Origin: Pelargonium nanum
Lineage: Eukaryota; Streptophyta; Magnoliopsida; Geraniales; Geraniaceae
Length of the DNA stretch: 33,464 nucleotides
Assembly (NCBI GenBank): GCA_036897485.1
Contig: JAYMTF010000571.1
Location: forward strand, 1 to 33,464
Reading direction: 5' to 3'
Below, one piece after another: positions 9,976 to 22,800 of this stretch. Position 1 is the first letter of the stretch. Each line of letters starts with the position of its first letter. The translations under genes and the position numbers were made by a program. The notes below the pieces were generated by a model. It searched no databases, had not been told where the DNA came from, and saw only the letters and a list, made by a program, of their open reading frames with translations.

Positions 9976-10040
9976 CTGAGTATATGAATATTGATAGAGT
10001 AGAGGTCCAAAAAATTATTAAAAAAATGAACTGTGGGCTG

Positions 10041-10048
10041 CCACGTGG
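10041..10048. promoter_or_regulatory. Palindromic G-box upstream of NET2
   Basis: CCACGTGG is a perfect 8 bp G-box palindrome, bound by plant bZIP and bHLH factors, about 250 bp before the NET2 start codon. A TATA-like ATAAATATAG lies near 10191, which would put the transcript start near 10220. Confidence 0.4.
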
Positions 10049-10301
10049 ACATGCTAAATTTAGCAATTCTGAGCTAATTTAGGCGAAGTGTCCTCTCCTC
10101 CAATCCATGCACTCATTTTCACAAGCAAAAACTGTTTTGCTTCTCTTTTGTCCACTTTTCTTGATTTCACTTATCATTATCTCCAATCAAATAAATATAG
10201 ATATACAGATTTCTGTTTAAAGAACAACAAAAAGACCAATCATTGTATCAGATGGGTTGATATAATTTTCTCGAGAAAGTGACAGAAAATAAGGATACAG
10301 A

Positions 10302-13149
10302 ATGCTGCAAAGAGCAGCAACCAATGCCTACTCATGGTGGTGGGCAAGCCACATCAGGACAAAGCAGTCCAAATGGCTCGAACAAAGCCTTGCAGGTCCA
10401 AATATATACTATTTGTTTCGATTTAACAATCGTTGATTATTGATTGCGTAAAATTACTTAACAAATTTTATATTTATGTCGTGAATCTGCGAATATGTGC
10501 GCAGATATGGAGGAGAAGGTGCACGACACTCTTCAGATCATTGATCATGATGGGGACTCGTTCGCGAGAAGAGCAGAAATGTACTATAGGAGGAGGCCCG
10601 AGATCATCAGCTTTGTCGAAGAATCTTTCAGGGCATACCGAGCTTTGGCAGAGAGATACGATCATCTATCACGAGAACTCCAGAGTGCTAACCGCACGAT
10701 TGCACAAGTTTTCCCCGAGAGGGTCCAAATTGCATTATACGACGAGGAGGAGAATTCAGGAGAATCTATGAATCCTCCTTCTAGTGGACCCCCGGGAGCG
10801 GGCGTCCCCAAGGCGCCCAAGGCTCCCGGGAAGGACTTCAGGATCCCATCTATGAAGATCAAGGGACAAGGACAAGGGCAAGGGAGGCAATTCAAGAGAA
10901 ATGCCAGCTCTGCTAAGCCCGTATCGTTCTGTTCGGGGCTTAGCAAAGCTGAGGCTCTGGAGGAGATCGATAGCCTCCAGAAGGGGATTCTCGGTCTCCA
11001 GACTGAGAAAGAGTTTGTCAGGAATGTGTACGAGCACGCCACGAATAAGTATTGGGACATGGAGAATCGGATCAGCGAGATGCAAGATAAGGTTTGCAAA
11101 CTGCAAGATGAGTTCGGGATCGGGACTATGATTGAGGATAGCGATGCTCGTGCTCTGATGGCGACGACAGCTCTGAAATCGTGCCAGGACACCTTGCACA
11201 AGCTCCAAGGAAAGCGAGAGCAGTCAGCTGAGGACGCGAAAGTTGAGTACGCGAAGATCCAAGAGGCGCATAATCAGCTCGAGGCTCTCAAAGAAAAGTT
11301 TCAAGCCAAGTACAATGAAGATCAGAAAAACTCTGCTGACAAGCCCGATGAGACGAGTACTGAAACCTCGCGTCAAGACACTTCCCGAAAGCAACAAGAA
11401 AAGCCCCAGAAGGAACAAGAAAAGCCGGATTTGGAAATGTTAAGAGTGCTAATCAAAGAAAACCTTGCCACGAGCTCGAACACAAACCTCTCAGTGATCG
11501 AGCTCGCGGAGAAGATTGATGAGCTCGTGAACAAGGTCGTGAAGCTCGAGACAGCAGTGGCGTCTCAGGACTCTCTGGTGCAGAGACTAACCACAGAAAC
11601 GGACGAGCTTCGAGCACATATTAAGGAGCTGGAAGGGGACAAGGAGAGCCTGACTCAAACCTCGGAAACTATGAGAAAAAGACTGACCGAGCTCGAAGAG
11701 GAGCTAGCTAAAGTGAAGAGCCTGAACCAAACCGTGGAGGACCGGAACACAAACCTCCAAGCACATTTCACAGAAGCTAGATGCAACATTGAGCACCTCT
11801 CCGAGAAGCTACACACTGTGAAGCTCGACGAAGACCTCGAAAATGCAGGCCTATTCAAAGAAGTGAAAGAGGCTCCAGACGCCATAGCAGCGAAGGAGAA
11901 CAAGAAGATCCAGTGGGCGAAGATGCTTGGCGTGAAAGGCAAGCCAAAGCCTTCAGAAGAAAAGGAAAAAAAGGACAATTCTGAGAAATCATCAAAATCC
12001 GAGAAATCATCAAAATCCTCGAAAACGAAACAGAAAAAGGAAGAGATTGAGAGTGATGAGCACGAGGACGATATGGATGATGATCAAGAAGTGTTGCCTA
12101 ACTGGAGACAAATGTACTTAAACACACTTGATGACAGAGAAAAGATGCTTCTAGAAGAGTACACATCAGTTCTTCAGAACTACAAAGAAGTGAGAAGGAA
12201 GCTAAATGATGTGGACAAGAGAAACAAGAACAGCCTCTCTGATCTCACCACGCAGGTCCGCGAATTGGTGCGAGCTAATACAATGAGGGACGCTGAGATT
12301 CAAGCGCTGCGTCAAAAACTGAACAATGAGCCAACAGGTTTAGGAGATAAACCTTCTGCTACACCATATGATCTTTCAAAAGACATCGGTATTGGGAGTA
12401 CTATAGTTTCAAATATCGAGGAAAAGATCAGGACAGACATTGATGAACTGGTGGACGAGAACCTTGGGTTCTGGTTGAGACTGAGCACTTCGATTCATCA
12501 GAAACAGAAGTTCATAACCACAATCCGAGACTTGAAAGAGGAACTGGAAAGACTCAGAGAACAGGCGAGATTGATGAAAGAACAGGCGAAGCAAGAAGGG
12601 AATGGCCAGAAGATACCCGAGAGCTCAATCATGAAGCCAATATACAGACACCTGAGGGAGATACACACGGAATTGAAGCTATGGTTGGAGCAAAACGCTG
12701 TGCTGGAAGAAGAAGTGCACGCCAGGTTCGCATCTTTGGCACACATTCAGGAAGAGATATCGGGAGCCTGCAGCGGGAGCAACAACGTGGACGACGTGGA
12801 GCTCACGGTGTTTCAGGCAGCAAAGTACCAAGGCGAGATTCTGAACATGAAGCACGAGAGCATCAAGGTGGAAAATGAGTTGCAGTCGGGTCTAGAGCGG
12901 GTGAAGGCGCTGCAGCACGAGGTGGAGAGTCTGCTTGAGGAGCTGGATGAGGAGCTCGGGATATCAAAGCCCAAGGCGGATATGAGACACTCGCCGAGCC
13001 GAGCAAGAATTCCATTGAAGTCGTTCTTGTTCGGGGTTAAGCTGAAGAAGACGAAGCAGAGGCAATCGTTCTTCGCGTGTGTGAGTCCATCACTGCAGAA
13101 ACAGTTTAGTAGTCTAGGATATCCTGCCCAAAGATCTATTGACTATTGA
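10302..13149 (+). CDS. NET2: NETWORKED 2 / KIP1-like actin-binding protein
   Basis: Exon 1 is 10302-10395 and exon 2 is 10505-13149, giving 912 residues. The 109 bp intron splits an Asp codon after residue 31 (donor GCAG|GTCCAA, acceptor TGTGCGCAG). Residues 1 to about 100 form the plant NAB actin-binding domain (NAYSWWWASHIRTKQSKWL, then DGDSFARRAEMYYRRRPE and SFRAYRALAERYDHLS). Next come a Pro/Gly-rich linker with a GQGQGQGR run and long coiled coils. A Lys/Ser and acidic stretch follows, then NWRQMYLNTLDDREKMLLEEY near residue 563. The NET2-type C-terminal block begins GIGSTIVSNIEEKIRTDIDE near 660, and the tail is basic (IPLKSFLFGVKLKKTKQR). NET2 proteins link actin to membranes, notably in pollen, where petunia KIP1 was found as a receptor-kinase interactor. 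Length and domain order look intact. Pollen expression here is inferred from the family. Confidence 0.93.
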
Positions 13150-13292
13150 GTATTGAAGATCTTAGTTTTAATTTAGATGCTTCCTATGAATAGAGTCCTA
13201 ACAAATTATGAATGTTCACATTATATAAGGTCTTGTCTGTCAAGCCAACTATATATAGAAATTATGTTCTCTCCATTTCATTTCATTTCACA

Positions 13293-13575
13293 GCTTCACT
13301 ATCAAGTTTTTTTTTTATTATTAGCAAAAAGTACTCATATATCAATAGAGATCCCAAGGAGGGATCAAGGTACAAACCCCCGAGAAAACAAGCCGAGAAC
13401 AAAATATCATGAAATGAATATACATGAGATGAAACAGAATCAGACCAAGGAGGAGAACACTGACATGTTCTGAATCCTACCAAGCAAAGAGGCTGTTGTA
13501 TGAGACACTCCGAATTCAAAGAAATCCAGAGACCTATTTTGGCGTGAAAATTATCGATGGCTTCACTATCAAGTT
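13293..13575 (-). mobile_element. 5'-truncated LINE (or SINE) with 16 bp target-site duplication
   Basis: GCTTCACTATCAAGTT is present exactly at 13293-13308 and 13560-13575. The 251 bp between them begin with a T run on the plus strand, so the element lies on the minus strand with its poly(A) tail at 13309. Its 3' end (CTTGGGATCTCTATTGATA, then a tail) resembles plant L1 3' ends, and no Pol III boxes were seen. The perfect duplication suggests a recent insertion. It sits 140 bp past the NET2 stop, in or near the 3' UTR, between convergent genes. Confidence 0.75.
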
Positions 13576-13880
13576 AAGCTATGGTTTCAGTAACCTGAAT
13601 GTTAAATTAGTGCAAACAGTCAAAATGAACTCTGAGTAGAATACAAAACCACCAAGAAAATGCAAAAATAGTTACCTTTACTTTGAAAAAATGGTCCACA
13701 GCAACATTACCTTACCTCCCAAGTTACAGTTTGGGGCGGGGTTCGGAAAATTTACACCAACAACCAAATTAGCATTCCCATTTGATTTTCACGTCTGAAT
13801 TTACACTGAATAGTTTCCTACCAGTTTGAATAATCACAAAATTATAGGTCAAATGCTTGTGTTGATTTTCACAACATGCC
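13576..13880. other. Convergent intergenic spacer / 3' UTR of the TRF-like gene
   Basis: This is the space after the minus-strand stop codon at 13881-13883. It is AT-rich with no gene of its own and probably holds the 3' UTR and poly(A) site of the TRF-like gene. Confidence 0.4.
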
Positions 13881-16800
13881 CTAAACCACCTCACTGCCAA
13901 CTACAGCTTTGTTTACAACCTCCTGTTTTTCACTGCCCTCATCTGCTGCCACACTAGGCATCGTCACACTTGTCGGTTTCTGGTTTTTACTACTTTCACT
14001 TGCGGGTTCACCTTCACCTTTTACATTACTCTGGTTTGCTTCTTGCCTCTCCTCGGCCTTGCTACTCTTCTGATTTGCATCTTGATTCTCGGGAGCTTTG
14101 TTATTTTGCTGATTTGCATGTTGACTCTCCTCGGCCTTGATCTTATTCTGATTCTCGTCTTCACTCAACCCACCCTTGTTATTGTTCTGACTTGCATCCT
14201 GACTCACCTCAGCCTTGTTGCTGTTCTGATTCTCATCTTGAACCACCTCAGCCTTGTTATTGCTCTGATTCTCATCTCGATTTACCTCAGCCTTGCTATT
14301 GTTCTGATTCTCATCTCGACTCACCTCAGCCTTGCTATTGTTCTGATCCTCATCTCGACTCACCTCAGCCTTGCTATTGTTCTGATCCTCATCTCGACTC
14401 ATCAGAGCATTGTCGTTTCGCTGATTCTCATTTTCACTCATCACAGCATCGTCGTTTCGCTGATTCTCATCTTGACTCATCACAGCATTGTCGTTCCGCT
14501 GATTTCCATCTTTATTCACCGCTTCACTCACTTCAGCCTTGTCACTATTCTGGTTCGCATCTTCACTCTGAGCCTTAATCTGATTTGCATCTTCACTAAC
14601 CTCGGCCATCTTACAATTCTGATTCTCATCTTGTTGACTTGCCTCAGCCTTTATACTGTTCTGATTTGCATCTTTACTCTCCTCAGCCTTCTTGTGAACA
14701 GCAGCTCCTTCATCAATTTCTGCCGCCTTTGAGCTCAAGGAATCCTCAACTATTGTCTCTTCTTTTAACCCTGCAGCCTGATTTGTCAAAGCTGTTTTAT
14801 CTTCAACTTGACTGCTAGGCCCATTTCCTACAGCACATGTGCCCTTCTCTCGGACTTGCTCTTTTGGCGCATTGTCCATCTCAGGAAGTTTGGTCTCTTC
14901 TGCAGTTTTAACATCTTTATGTGATGGAGATCCAGCAACCAGACTAGATACAATAGCAATAGTCTGTTTAGATGGCATATTTGGCAATGTGGCGGAAGTG
15001 GATGAAGTACGCTGAATTGTTGGTGGGACAGCAGTTCTTGTCGGTCCACTGCGTGGCACACTTGTTGTAACAGGAGGATATGTTGGATGCGCGGAAGCTG
15101 CCAGACCAGTACAGATATAGTGTACGTTAGGATGACCTGCCAAGTGAGTGGCTGCACCACTGGACATAGATGATTTCATCAAAGAACCACCACCTGTGGG
15201 CATAATATGGACATTCTTAGCAGCCTTAATCACTGAGTCCGCAACAGACTGTGTTGCAATGCGGGCTCCAGCGGCAACTGCAGTAGCTTTTACCATAGAA
15301 TCTGAATTGTAAACAGACTTGGGTGTAGGTTTTTTAGCAATCGTTCGAGATTTTGGGGACAAACCCAATGGCCCCATTGTTTTTGAAGGGATAGGACCTT
15401 GTTGAGACTGATGTGCACCTTGTACCACAGTGCCAACTTCAGTATTAGATGGATGTACGGAACTATTGGAAGTAGCATTTAAACCTGAGGCAACTGTAAA
15501 AAATTCAAGAACCACAATCATACTTCGTCCACAGGTACAAGAATCATATTAAATAAGCTAATACTAGCTTACAATTTTTAAACTTAAATCCAACTCAAAA
15601 GCTTAAACTATTAGGTGGAGGGCTCGACTAGTATATCAAGTGGTCTCAAACTTTCACATTCTTCAAAAGTGGAATACTTTATCAAAAATGAAAACCAATG
15701 ACTAACAAAATCATCATAGTTCTTCCAATTCATTAAGCATATCGAAGTGAACAGTGTTGGAGCTTTCAGATCAGATCAGAAAAAAACCTTGTTGAGACTG
15801 ATGTGTAGCTTGTACAAAGCTGCTGGCTTCAGCATTAGGAGGGCGCACAGAGTTACTAGATATAGTATTTGAGCCTGTCCCTACTGTTTAAAATCAAAGG
15901 AGAACCAAATTCAAACTTTGAGCGGAAGCACAGAAATTTAAAAAAAAAAATGTACACATTTAACAAAGTCATCACGGCTCTTTCAACTCATCAGGCATAT
16001 ATATAGAGCATAAGGTTTAGAGCTCTCAGATCAGGTAAAAAAACCTTGTTCAGACTGATGTACAGCATGTAACAAGCTGCTGGGTTCAGCTTTAGGAGGA
16101 CGCACAGAGTTACTAGATGAAACATTTAAACCTGTCCCAGCAAAAACCAAGGAAAACGACATTCAATCTTTGCACAGAAGTACGGAAATAATTATAATAT
16201 ACAAAGTACAGCTAGAGCAATGCACTAAGTCATCATAGTTTTTTTCAATTCATTAAGAATGAAGGGCACAGTTTTGGAGCTTTCAGAACAGAAATAACCT
16301 TGTTGAGATTGATGTACAGCTTGTACAACAGAGCTGCCAGCTTCAGCATTAGGTGGACGCACAGTATTACTAGATGTAGCATTCACACCCATACCTGCTG
16401 TGAAAAATCCAAGGAGAACCGCATTCAAACTTCGCAAAAAAAGTACAAAAATCATATGCATAAGATAACTTGCAAGAGAACTAATGTGGCAACAAAGTCA
16501 TCACAGTTCTTTCAATCCATTAAGCATATACAAAGCACAATTTTGGAGCCCTCACTAATTTTCAAGTGATATTTCCAGAAATTCACATAACTGAGTTATA
16601 TATACAAGACCGAAATAAAAATTGGATGTTAATGTCACTGGTTGTTCCAGAAACATTGATCAAAAGACCCTTTAAAGAGAAAAGACTAATCCTCTCCAGT
16701 TCACACTAATTGCATGGCAGTCACAACTATGGAGCAGGCCTTTAACTGAGACACTATCCACACAACATGGCATCAACTTTTCACCACAGCTCAAATATGT

Positions 16801-19800
16801 AAAAGCAATCAAGACATTCTTTTCCGGATAATTGAGAGGGGGGTCTTCAAAAGAAATATCCAAAAGGATGAGGGTACAAATAAATCTTCTTATAGCTGCT
16901 AGACACTTGAAGGTAATTATAATATTTACTATTATTAAGATTATTACAAACTCTAGGGAACTTAATTATGAACACTGAAGGAGTAGAGAATCACCTGGGC
17001 CAACTGAGGAAGGTGATGATATATTTTTAGTTGGTGGATTGAGGGCAAGATTCATTGCATTACGAGCTGCCAGCTGAGCCTCAGAAAGTTGAGTGCCAGA
17101 AGATGGGTTTCCTCCTCCAACATTTATGTTGCCATTTTTCTTCCGAATAATTGCCCACCTCTGCAAGTACCAGAACAAACGTAATTAGTAGATCTAAAAA
17201 GCAGAGTGAAATACGGCCACAAAGCAATAACTGAGGACTCGGATAAAAGGTTTACTGTCATGACTACAGATTTGTTGACAGAATTCACCATGAAAGTCAA
17301 AGTTAACATAGAAAAGAAACAATTCCGTCGCCGGGATTTGAACCCGGGAAAACTGGGGAAAACCCAGACATCCTGACCGGACTAGATGACAACGGATTGC
17401 TCTAATACAGCAGTATCTGAAAATTTATGTAGGTGAGCCAACATGGCTTAACTCTGAAATGCAAATTGCTCAACAAAAAGTTGCACCTACTGCATACAAT
17501 GAGAAAGAGCATAGCATTTCAACGAGTCATTTCTGAGGCAGTTGAATCCATAACTAACTAGCTATCTTGTTGATTCCGTCTATATGGGAGTATTTTCATA
17601 ATTGAGATAGGTACAAAGTTTACTAACAGTCATGTCTATTTTTGGGAAATTCACTTTGTTCTACTATTAATGTTTTATATTTTGGCTAAATTTGAGTCAG
17701 CTATGGTCCCCCATCATTTAGTCTTCCATCTGAACTTTTTTGCTTAAACACTTCCAAGAATGAACAAAGTGTTCCGGTTTTTCTAACAGCAAGGTTGTCT
17801 GATTTCCTAGAGTCTCTTCTTATCCCTTATATCTTTTTATGTATCTAAAGGGAAAAAACTCGCATTGGTTATACGGAAAGAAAAATTAAATGCCAATTCT
17901 GATTTGGTTTCTCTCTTATTAAGGAAGATTCTATGTTAGCCAACCAGTATCTTGGCGACATGATATTTCAAGGCTACTGTATATTGATAGGATTTTCCAA
18001 GCACTACATAATATCAAAGTACCTTGTTTTGGTTTCTAAAATGTTTGATTTCTTGCAATGCATTTCTATCCGCTCTACCACCACGAGGACAATCAATTTA
18101 AACTCTCGCCCAGATATAATCATATGGATATAAACACAGATGGAACCACTGGTGGTTAATCGAAAAGTTGCAAGGGCACACCCATTTCTTTTGGGTATAC
18201 ATATATGAAGATGAAAGTTCTGAAACCTATCCCTATTCATATATCATTTCCTATGTTGGGTATATATTCAATTCATACGGACACTGGTCCTGTCAGCTGT
18301 TGCCCAATGTCAATTGGAAAGAAATTACATGTAAAGTTCTTTTCTGGAAAACAGCAACATATATTTATTGTGAATAATACCCACACACAAATAAGGTTTT
18401 TGATATATCCGAGTGACACAGTAAACTAGGCATTTGAGCATTCATATGCATATATGAAGATGTAAGTTCCAAAACCAATTTCTAAACAAATTAAATGGGA
18501 ATTTTTTTCTGGAAAACAACATATATTTATTGTAAATAATACCCACAGAGAAGAAGGTTTTTGATATATTTGAGTGACACAGTAAACTAGGCATTTGAGC
18601 ATTTTCCCATAAGCAATTGTTTGATACTACACTTTAAGTTGCAGGAAACATTGAACATGACTAGCCATCAATTCAAAAATTCTATTGAATGAAGCAGATC
18701 ATCGTATCATTAATTGCCAGCTTAGAATATTACTTACAGTTAAATACCAGAGCAAAAACAAAATACATGTAAACCAGAAGGCAGTGGTGAAGCTAGTATT
18801 CAGGTGTGTGAGTGGAGAGGTGGGGTGGGAGCTCAAGATATGTTACTGATAGCGTAAAGGAAGATCTTCCAAAATGATATCCTTATCACAGTATCTATTT
18901 TGTGCCAATTTCATACCCAATTGGACTTTTGTTCCAATTTAGTCCTTAGTGTCCACTTTTGTTCTGAATTGCATTTTTCTCTTAATTAATTTTTTTTTAT
19001 TGAACACGTGGTATATTGACCAATTTGGAATAAAATAGATATTAAAGGGGCTATTTTGAAAGAAAAGTGGATACTGGGAGGACTAAATTGGTATATGTTA
19101 TATGTTTCAATTTACATAAGCAAAAAATGACACGTCAACCAATTTAGATGCCATAGTGACGAAGTGGACCCATTTGAAACAGAAGTGGATATTGAGGGGA
19201 TTAAATTGAAACAAAAATCAAATGGATACTGAAGGGATCATATTGGAACATTCTTCTCATGTACAAAGGCATAATCAATTCAGTAATATTCATATGAAAA
19301 AAAGTGTTTTAATAACAAGTTTGCAAATCTACATATCGGTAACTTCATTCTCCTAGGTCATTATGATAATTTTGTAATTAATTTTTTCCCTTCAGTTCAA
19401 TGTTTTATTCATTTTTTAAAAAAGAAATTTTATATTCATTTTTAATCCTTCAGAGTGAACTTTTGTTCCCCTCCAAAAAAGATCTTCCATGTATATTTCC
19501 TACCTTGTTGCATTAGTTGTGATCCATCCTAAGAAATAAAAATAAACCACAGCATTCCATAACTCAAGTATGGAAAACTTATTCATTACTCTTACTTTTG
19601 ACAAGCTAAGTGGTATAATCTGGACAGCAATAACACAACAAGGTATAGCAAATTGGATATATTCTTTCCTACAAAAGAAGAGAGTTGAAGGCTAACTAAT
19701 CTCATCAAAAGAGAAATCCTTGTATACCAGGGAATCAGATGCAGTGTCTAGGGGTGCTTTTTCTTCTTTTTTGGGTTCGAATGCAGTACATGTCAACTTG

Positions 19801-22800
19801 AGATTTCAAAGTTATGATATTGCAATACCAGTGATTTTTAAATCTTCACCCTATAAAGTTAAGCTAGACAAGTAACCTAATTCCATTACCGGCAGTTAAA
19901 TAGTTTGGGAAAAATTGAACTTCTGATCAGTTAGGAATACAATCCGGTAACAGTTAGGAGTTTCATTTCAATTGTCATAAAAACAAAACAGTAAAACTTC
20001 TCATTAAATAGTTCACTTAAGAAATAGGTGTTACTTTTGATTTAGAGCAAAAATGGCCATGATAAGGTGCAATTAAGTAAAACATATATAGCTATCAATA
20101 CGAATATAGTAAAATATATGCTTATGAAAAACACTACCAAATGAAATTTATAGTAGTTGTAATAAGGAAAACAACCTGAGATAACTGTGAGGCAGTTCTA
20201 TCCCCCTTGAAGTCTCCTTTTAAGATGTTGGCCCAATTCCCTTCGCCGCATTTTTGGACAGCAGCAATCAACTCCACATCCTCTGCTTCTGTCCATGGTT
20301 TTCTTTTCCTGCGAGGAGGAAAATTGCCACCTCCTGTTCCATTTGCATCTAAGCCTTCAGTAGATGTCACTGCAGGCAGCGGCTGCTTCTGAACACTAAC
20401 TGGAACTGTAATGTTTATCCCTTGCATTGAACAAGGTGTTTTTGAATTTTCAAACGGAGCCTTGGACGAGTGGCCATTCGGTATATTTATAGTCAATGGA
20501 GCCTCCACCATTGAGCAACCAGGGTTACCAGAGTCACTTGAACCAGATTCCATCATTACCTGAAAAAAAAACAAATCATATATATATAATAGATCTAAAA
20601 ATCATAAAGATGCACCAGCTAGATTAACAAACAAGTCAAGCATAATGGTGGGTCCCAAAAAAAATAAACTATATCCTTTGCAAGTGTATACCATGATTTG
20701 CTGGAGAAGTAATATTTTGGACTGAGAACATAATTACAGCCCTTTCAACTTCCACTAACAGCTATATGCATACTTGTGGACTACACTATCCCAAATGGTT
20801 CTGGCAGCTAACATACATTGATGATAGTACAAGTAGTATAGTCAAAGGAGTTATCAGGTGTGCCCTAAATGCTCTGGCACCTATAGTTCCTTTTAGCTGC
20901 TCAAGCAAAATGCCTTCAGTCAGTCCTTTTGAACTTTAAGGACAACTCATCACTAAATGACAAAACCAGGTGTGTGGCCAAGTGAGTTTGGTTGTTCATT
21001 GTAACATGTTTCTTCTGCTAGCAAATATATTGACAGAAATGCGTGAAGGGTTCTTCTGTCAAACTATTTTACTTGAAGATGAGCTATTATCAGGTAAAAG
21101 AAAAACGTGGACTATTAGAATATATAATTATTACATTCTGCCCATCTTTAACCCCGGCGCACAAGTGTAATATTCTTAGTCTGAGATAACATTACTTCTT
21201 TACCTTGTAAAATTTTAACTTACTAGGTGTACTATAAAAGTAGCTTGAGAAATTTGTGAACCACTTTTAACAGGATGGGCACTTTTTTTCACACCTAGCA
21301 CCTTAGGCAACATACGGATCTGTTATCCAGAGTTGAAGCCTTTGGCCCTTACTACCTTGAATATAAAATTTTCAGATAGGTCCAGCTCATATCTAAGCAT
21401 GGTTGTCATTCAAATGTTCCTGAAAACCATGACTATATGACCTCTCGGATTCTTGCATAAGTTACAAAAACCCAGGGAGTATTTTTTAAATCATAACTGA
21501 TCTTGCATCATATCAAGCAGACAAAAATGATGTGAACATCTAACATTCATTAACTATGCTAATTATTTTACTTACCTTCACACATGCTGTAGCCTCAGAT
21601 GATGCTTCGTGACTTACTGGTGGGAAAGGTGCCAACTCGTACTCTAAGTCACTGTCCTCATCCTGCACACCAGTTATATTACCATCAAAGACCACAACAA
21701 TATGCTAGCAAACTAAGAGAAGGGGACACAAAGCAATCAGAGCATAAGACCAATTACAAAGTTACAATTCATCTAGCTTGCAGAGTAATGCTAGAAGGTG
21801 TCTGCTGCAAAGTTTACATACCATGGAAACATTACTTACAACATTCAAAACATCTATGCAGATTGCAATCCAATCTTTTAAGGTAGAAATGAACAAACTG
21901 ACTTTCATTAAGTATACATGCAACTGTCTGTGTGCAGGAAAATAGAAATGGTGCATTTTGTTAACAGAAAAATTGTTGTCTAATTATAATTTTAACCACC
22001 AGAACCACTGAATAAATATTACTAATGGAACAAATATTTATCCATGTTGATAAAAACTAACATAATAACAACGATTCAACAGAGAAATAATGCAAGCCTT
22101 ACAATTTCACTATCATATCACAATCCTTCTTTTCTCGAATAGGCATTTTATTTAATTTATCTTCTGCATATGTTATCTTTGTACTACCCAGTATTCCCAC
22201 AAAACAGATGGTTTCGCAACATTGTACAAATTTTTCATTCATTTAAGAGTATTTCACAATCATACTACAATGACATCAATGACAGACAGCTGTCAGCTTG
22301 ATTCTTTCACTATTAGGAGAATAGGCATCACTTTATCTATTTGATAAAATTACTACAGGTCATATTTCGCTATTTTTGAATTATCTAGATAGAAATGTCA
22401 AAGTGCTAATAAAGTACGGGTTTTAACAGACTCTGGGGGAATGGAAAGAAAAGTGAATTAAATGAATGCCTACTGAGGTCATAAGGACCAAGACAGGAAG
22501 GACACATAAGAAATCATAAATTTGCTGCCCATGAGTGCCCTGAGAAAGACTCGAGGAAGGTATAGTTACTAGTTATGGTTAACCCCGGCAACACCCATTT
22601 ATCTTTTCTCGGATCCATAATATTATTATTATAATAACTTATTTCTAATTTTTCGCATACTTTCTTAATTCATTTAAAAACTAATTTTAGTTCTTTTTCG
22701 CTTATTTTTCCTAATTCGTAGTGTAGGCAGTGATGTGTTGTTTCCATAATATAATCAATGTTCCATTCGTAACTAACAACCAAACTTCTTTTTTACGAAA

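Noticed and set aside
10662-11208. Minus-strand frames of 150-179 codons opposite NET2
   Set aside because: They lie opposite a well-supported coding exon and show no domain; they are shadows of codon-biased coiled-coil sequence.
14192-14578. Cys/Ser/His-rich repeat frame resembling a metal-binding protein
   Set aside because: It is another antisense frame of the same minisatellite, with no promoter or splice support.
14043-14732. Long plus-strand open frame (229 codons) opposite TRFL exon 9
   Set aside because: It is the antisense shadow of the 39 bp minisatellite; any frame of an in-phase repeat stays open. Its Leu/Ile-rich product has no family features.
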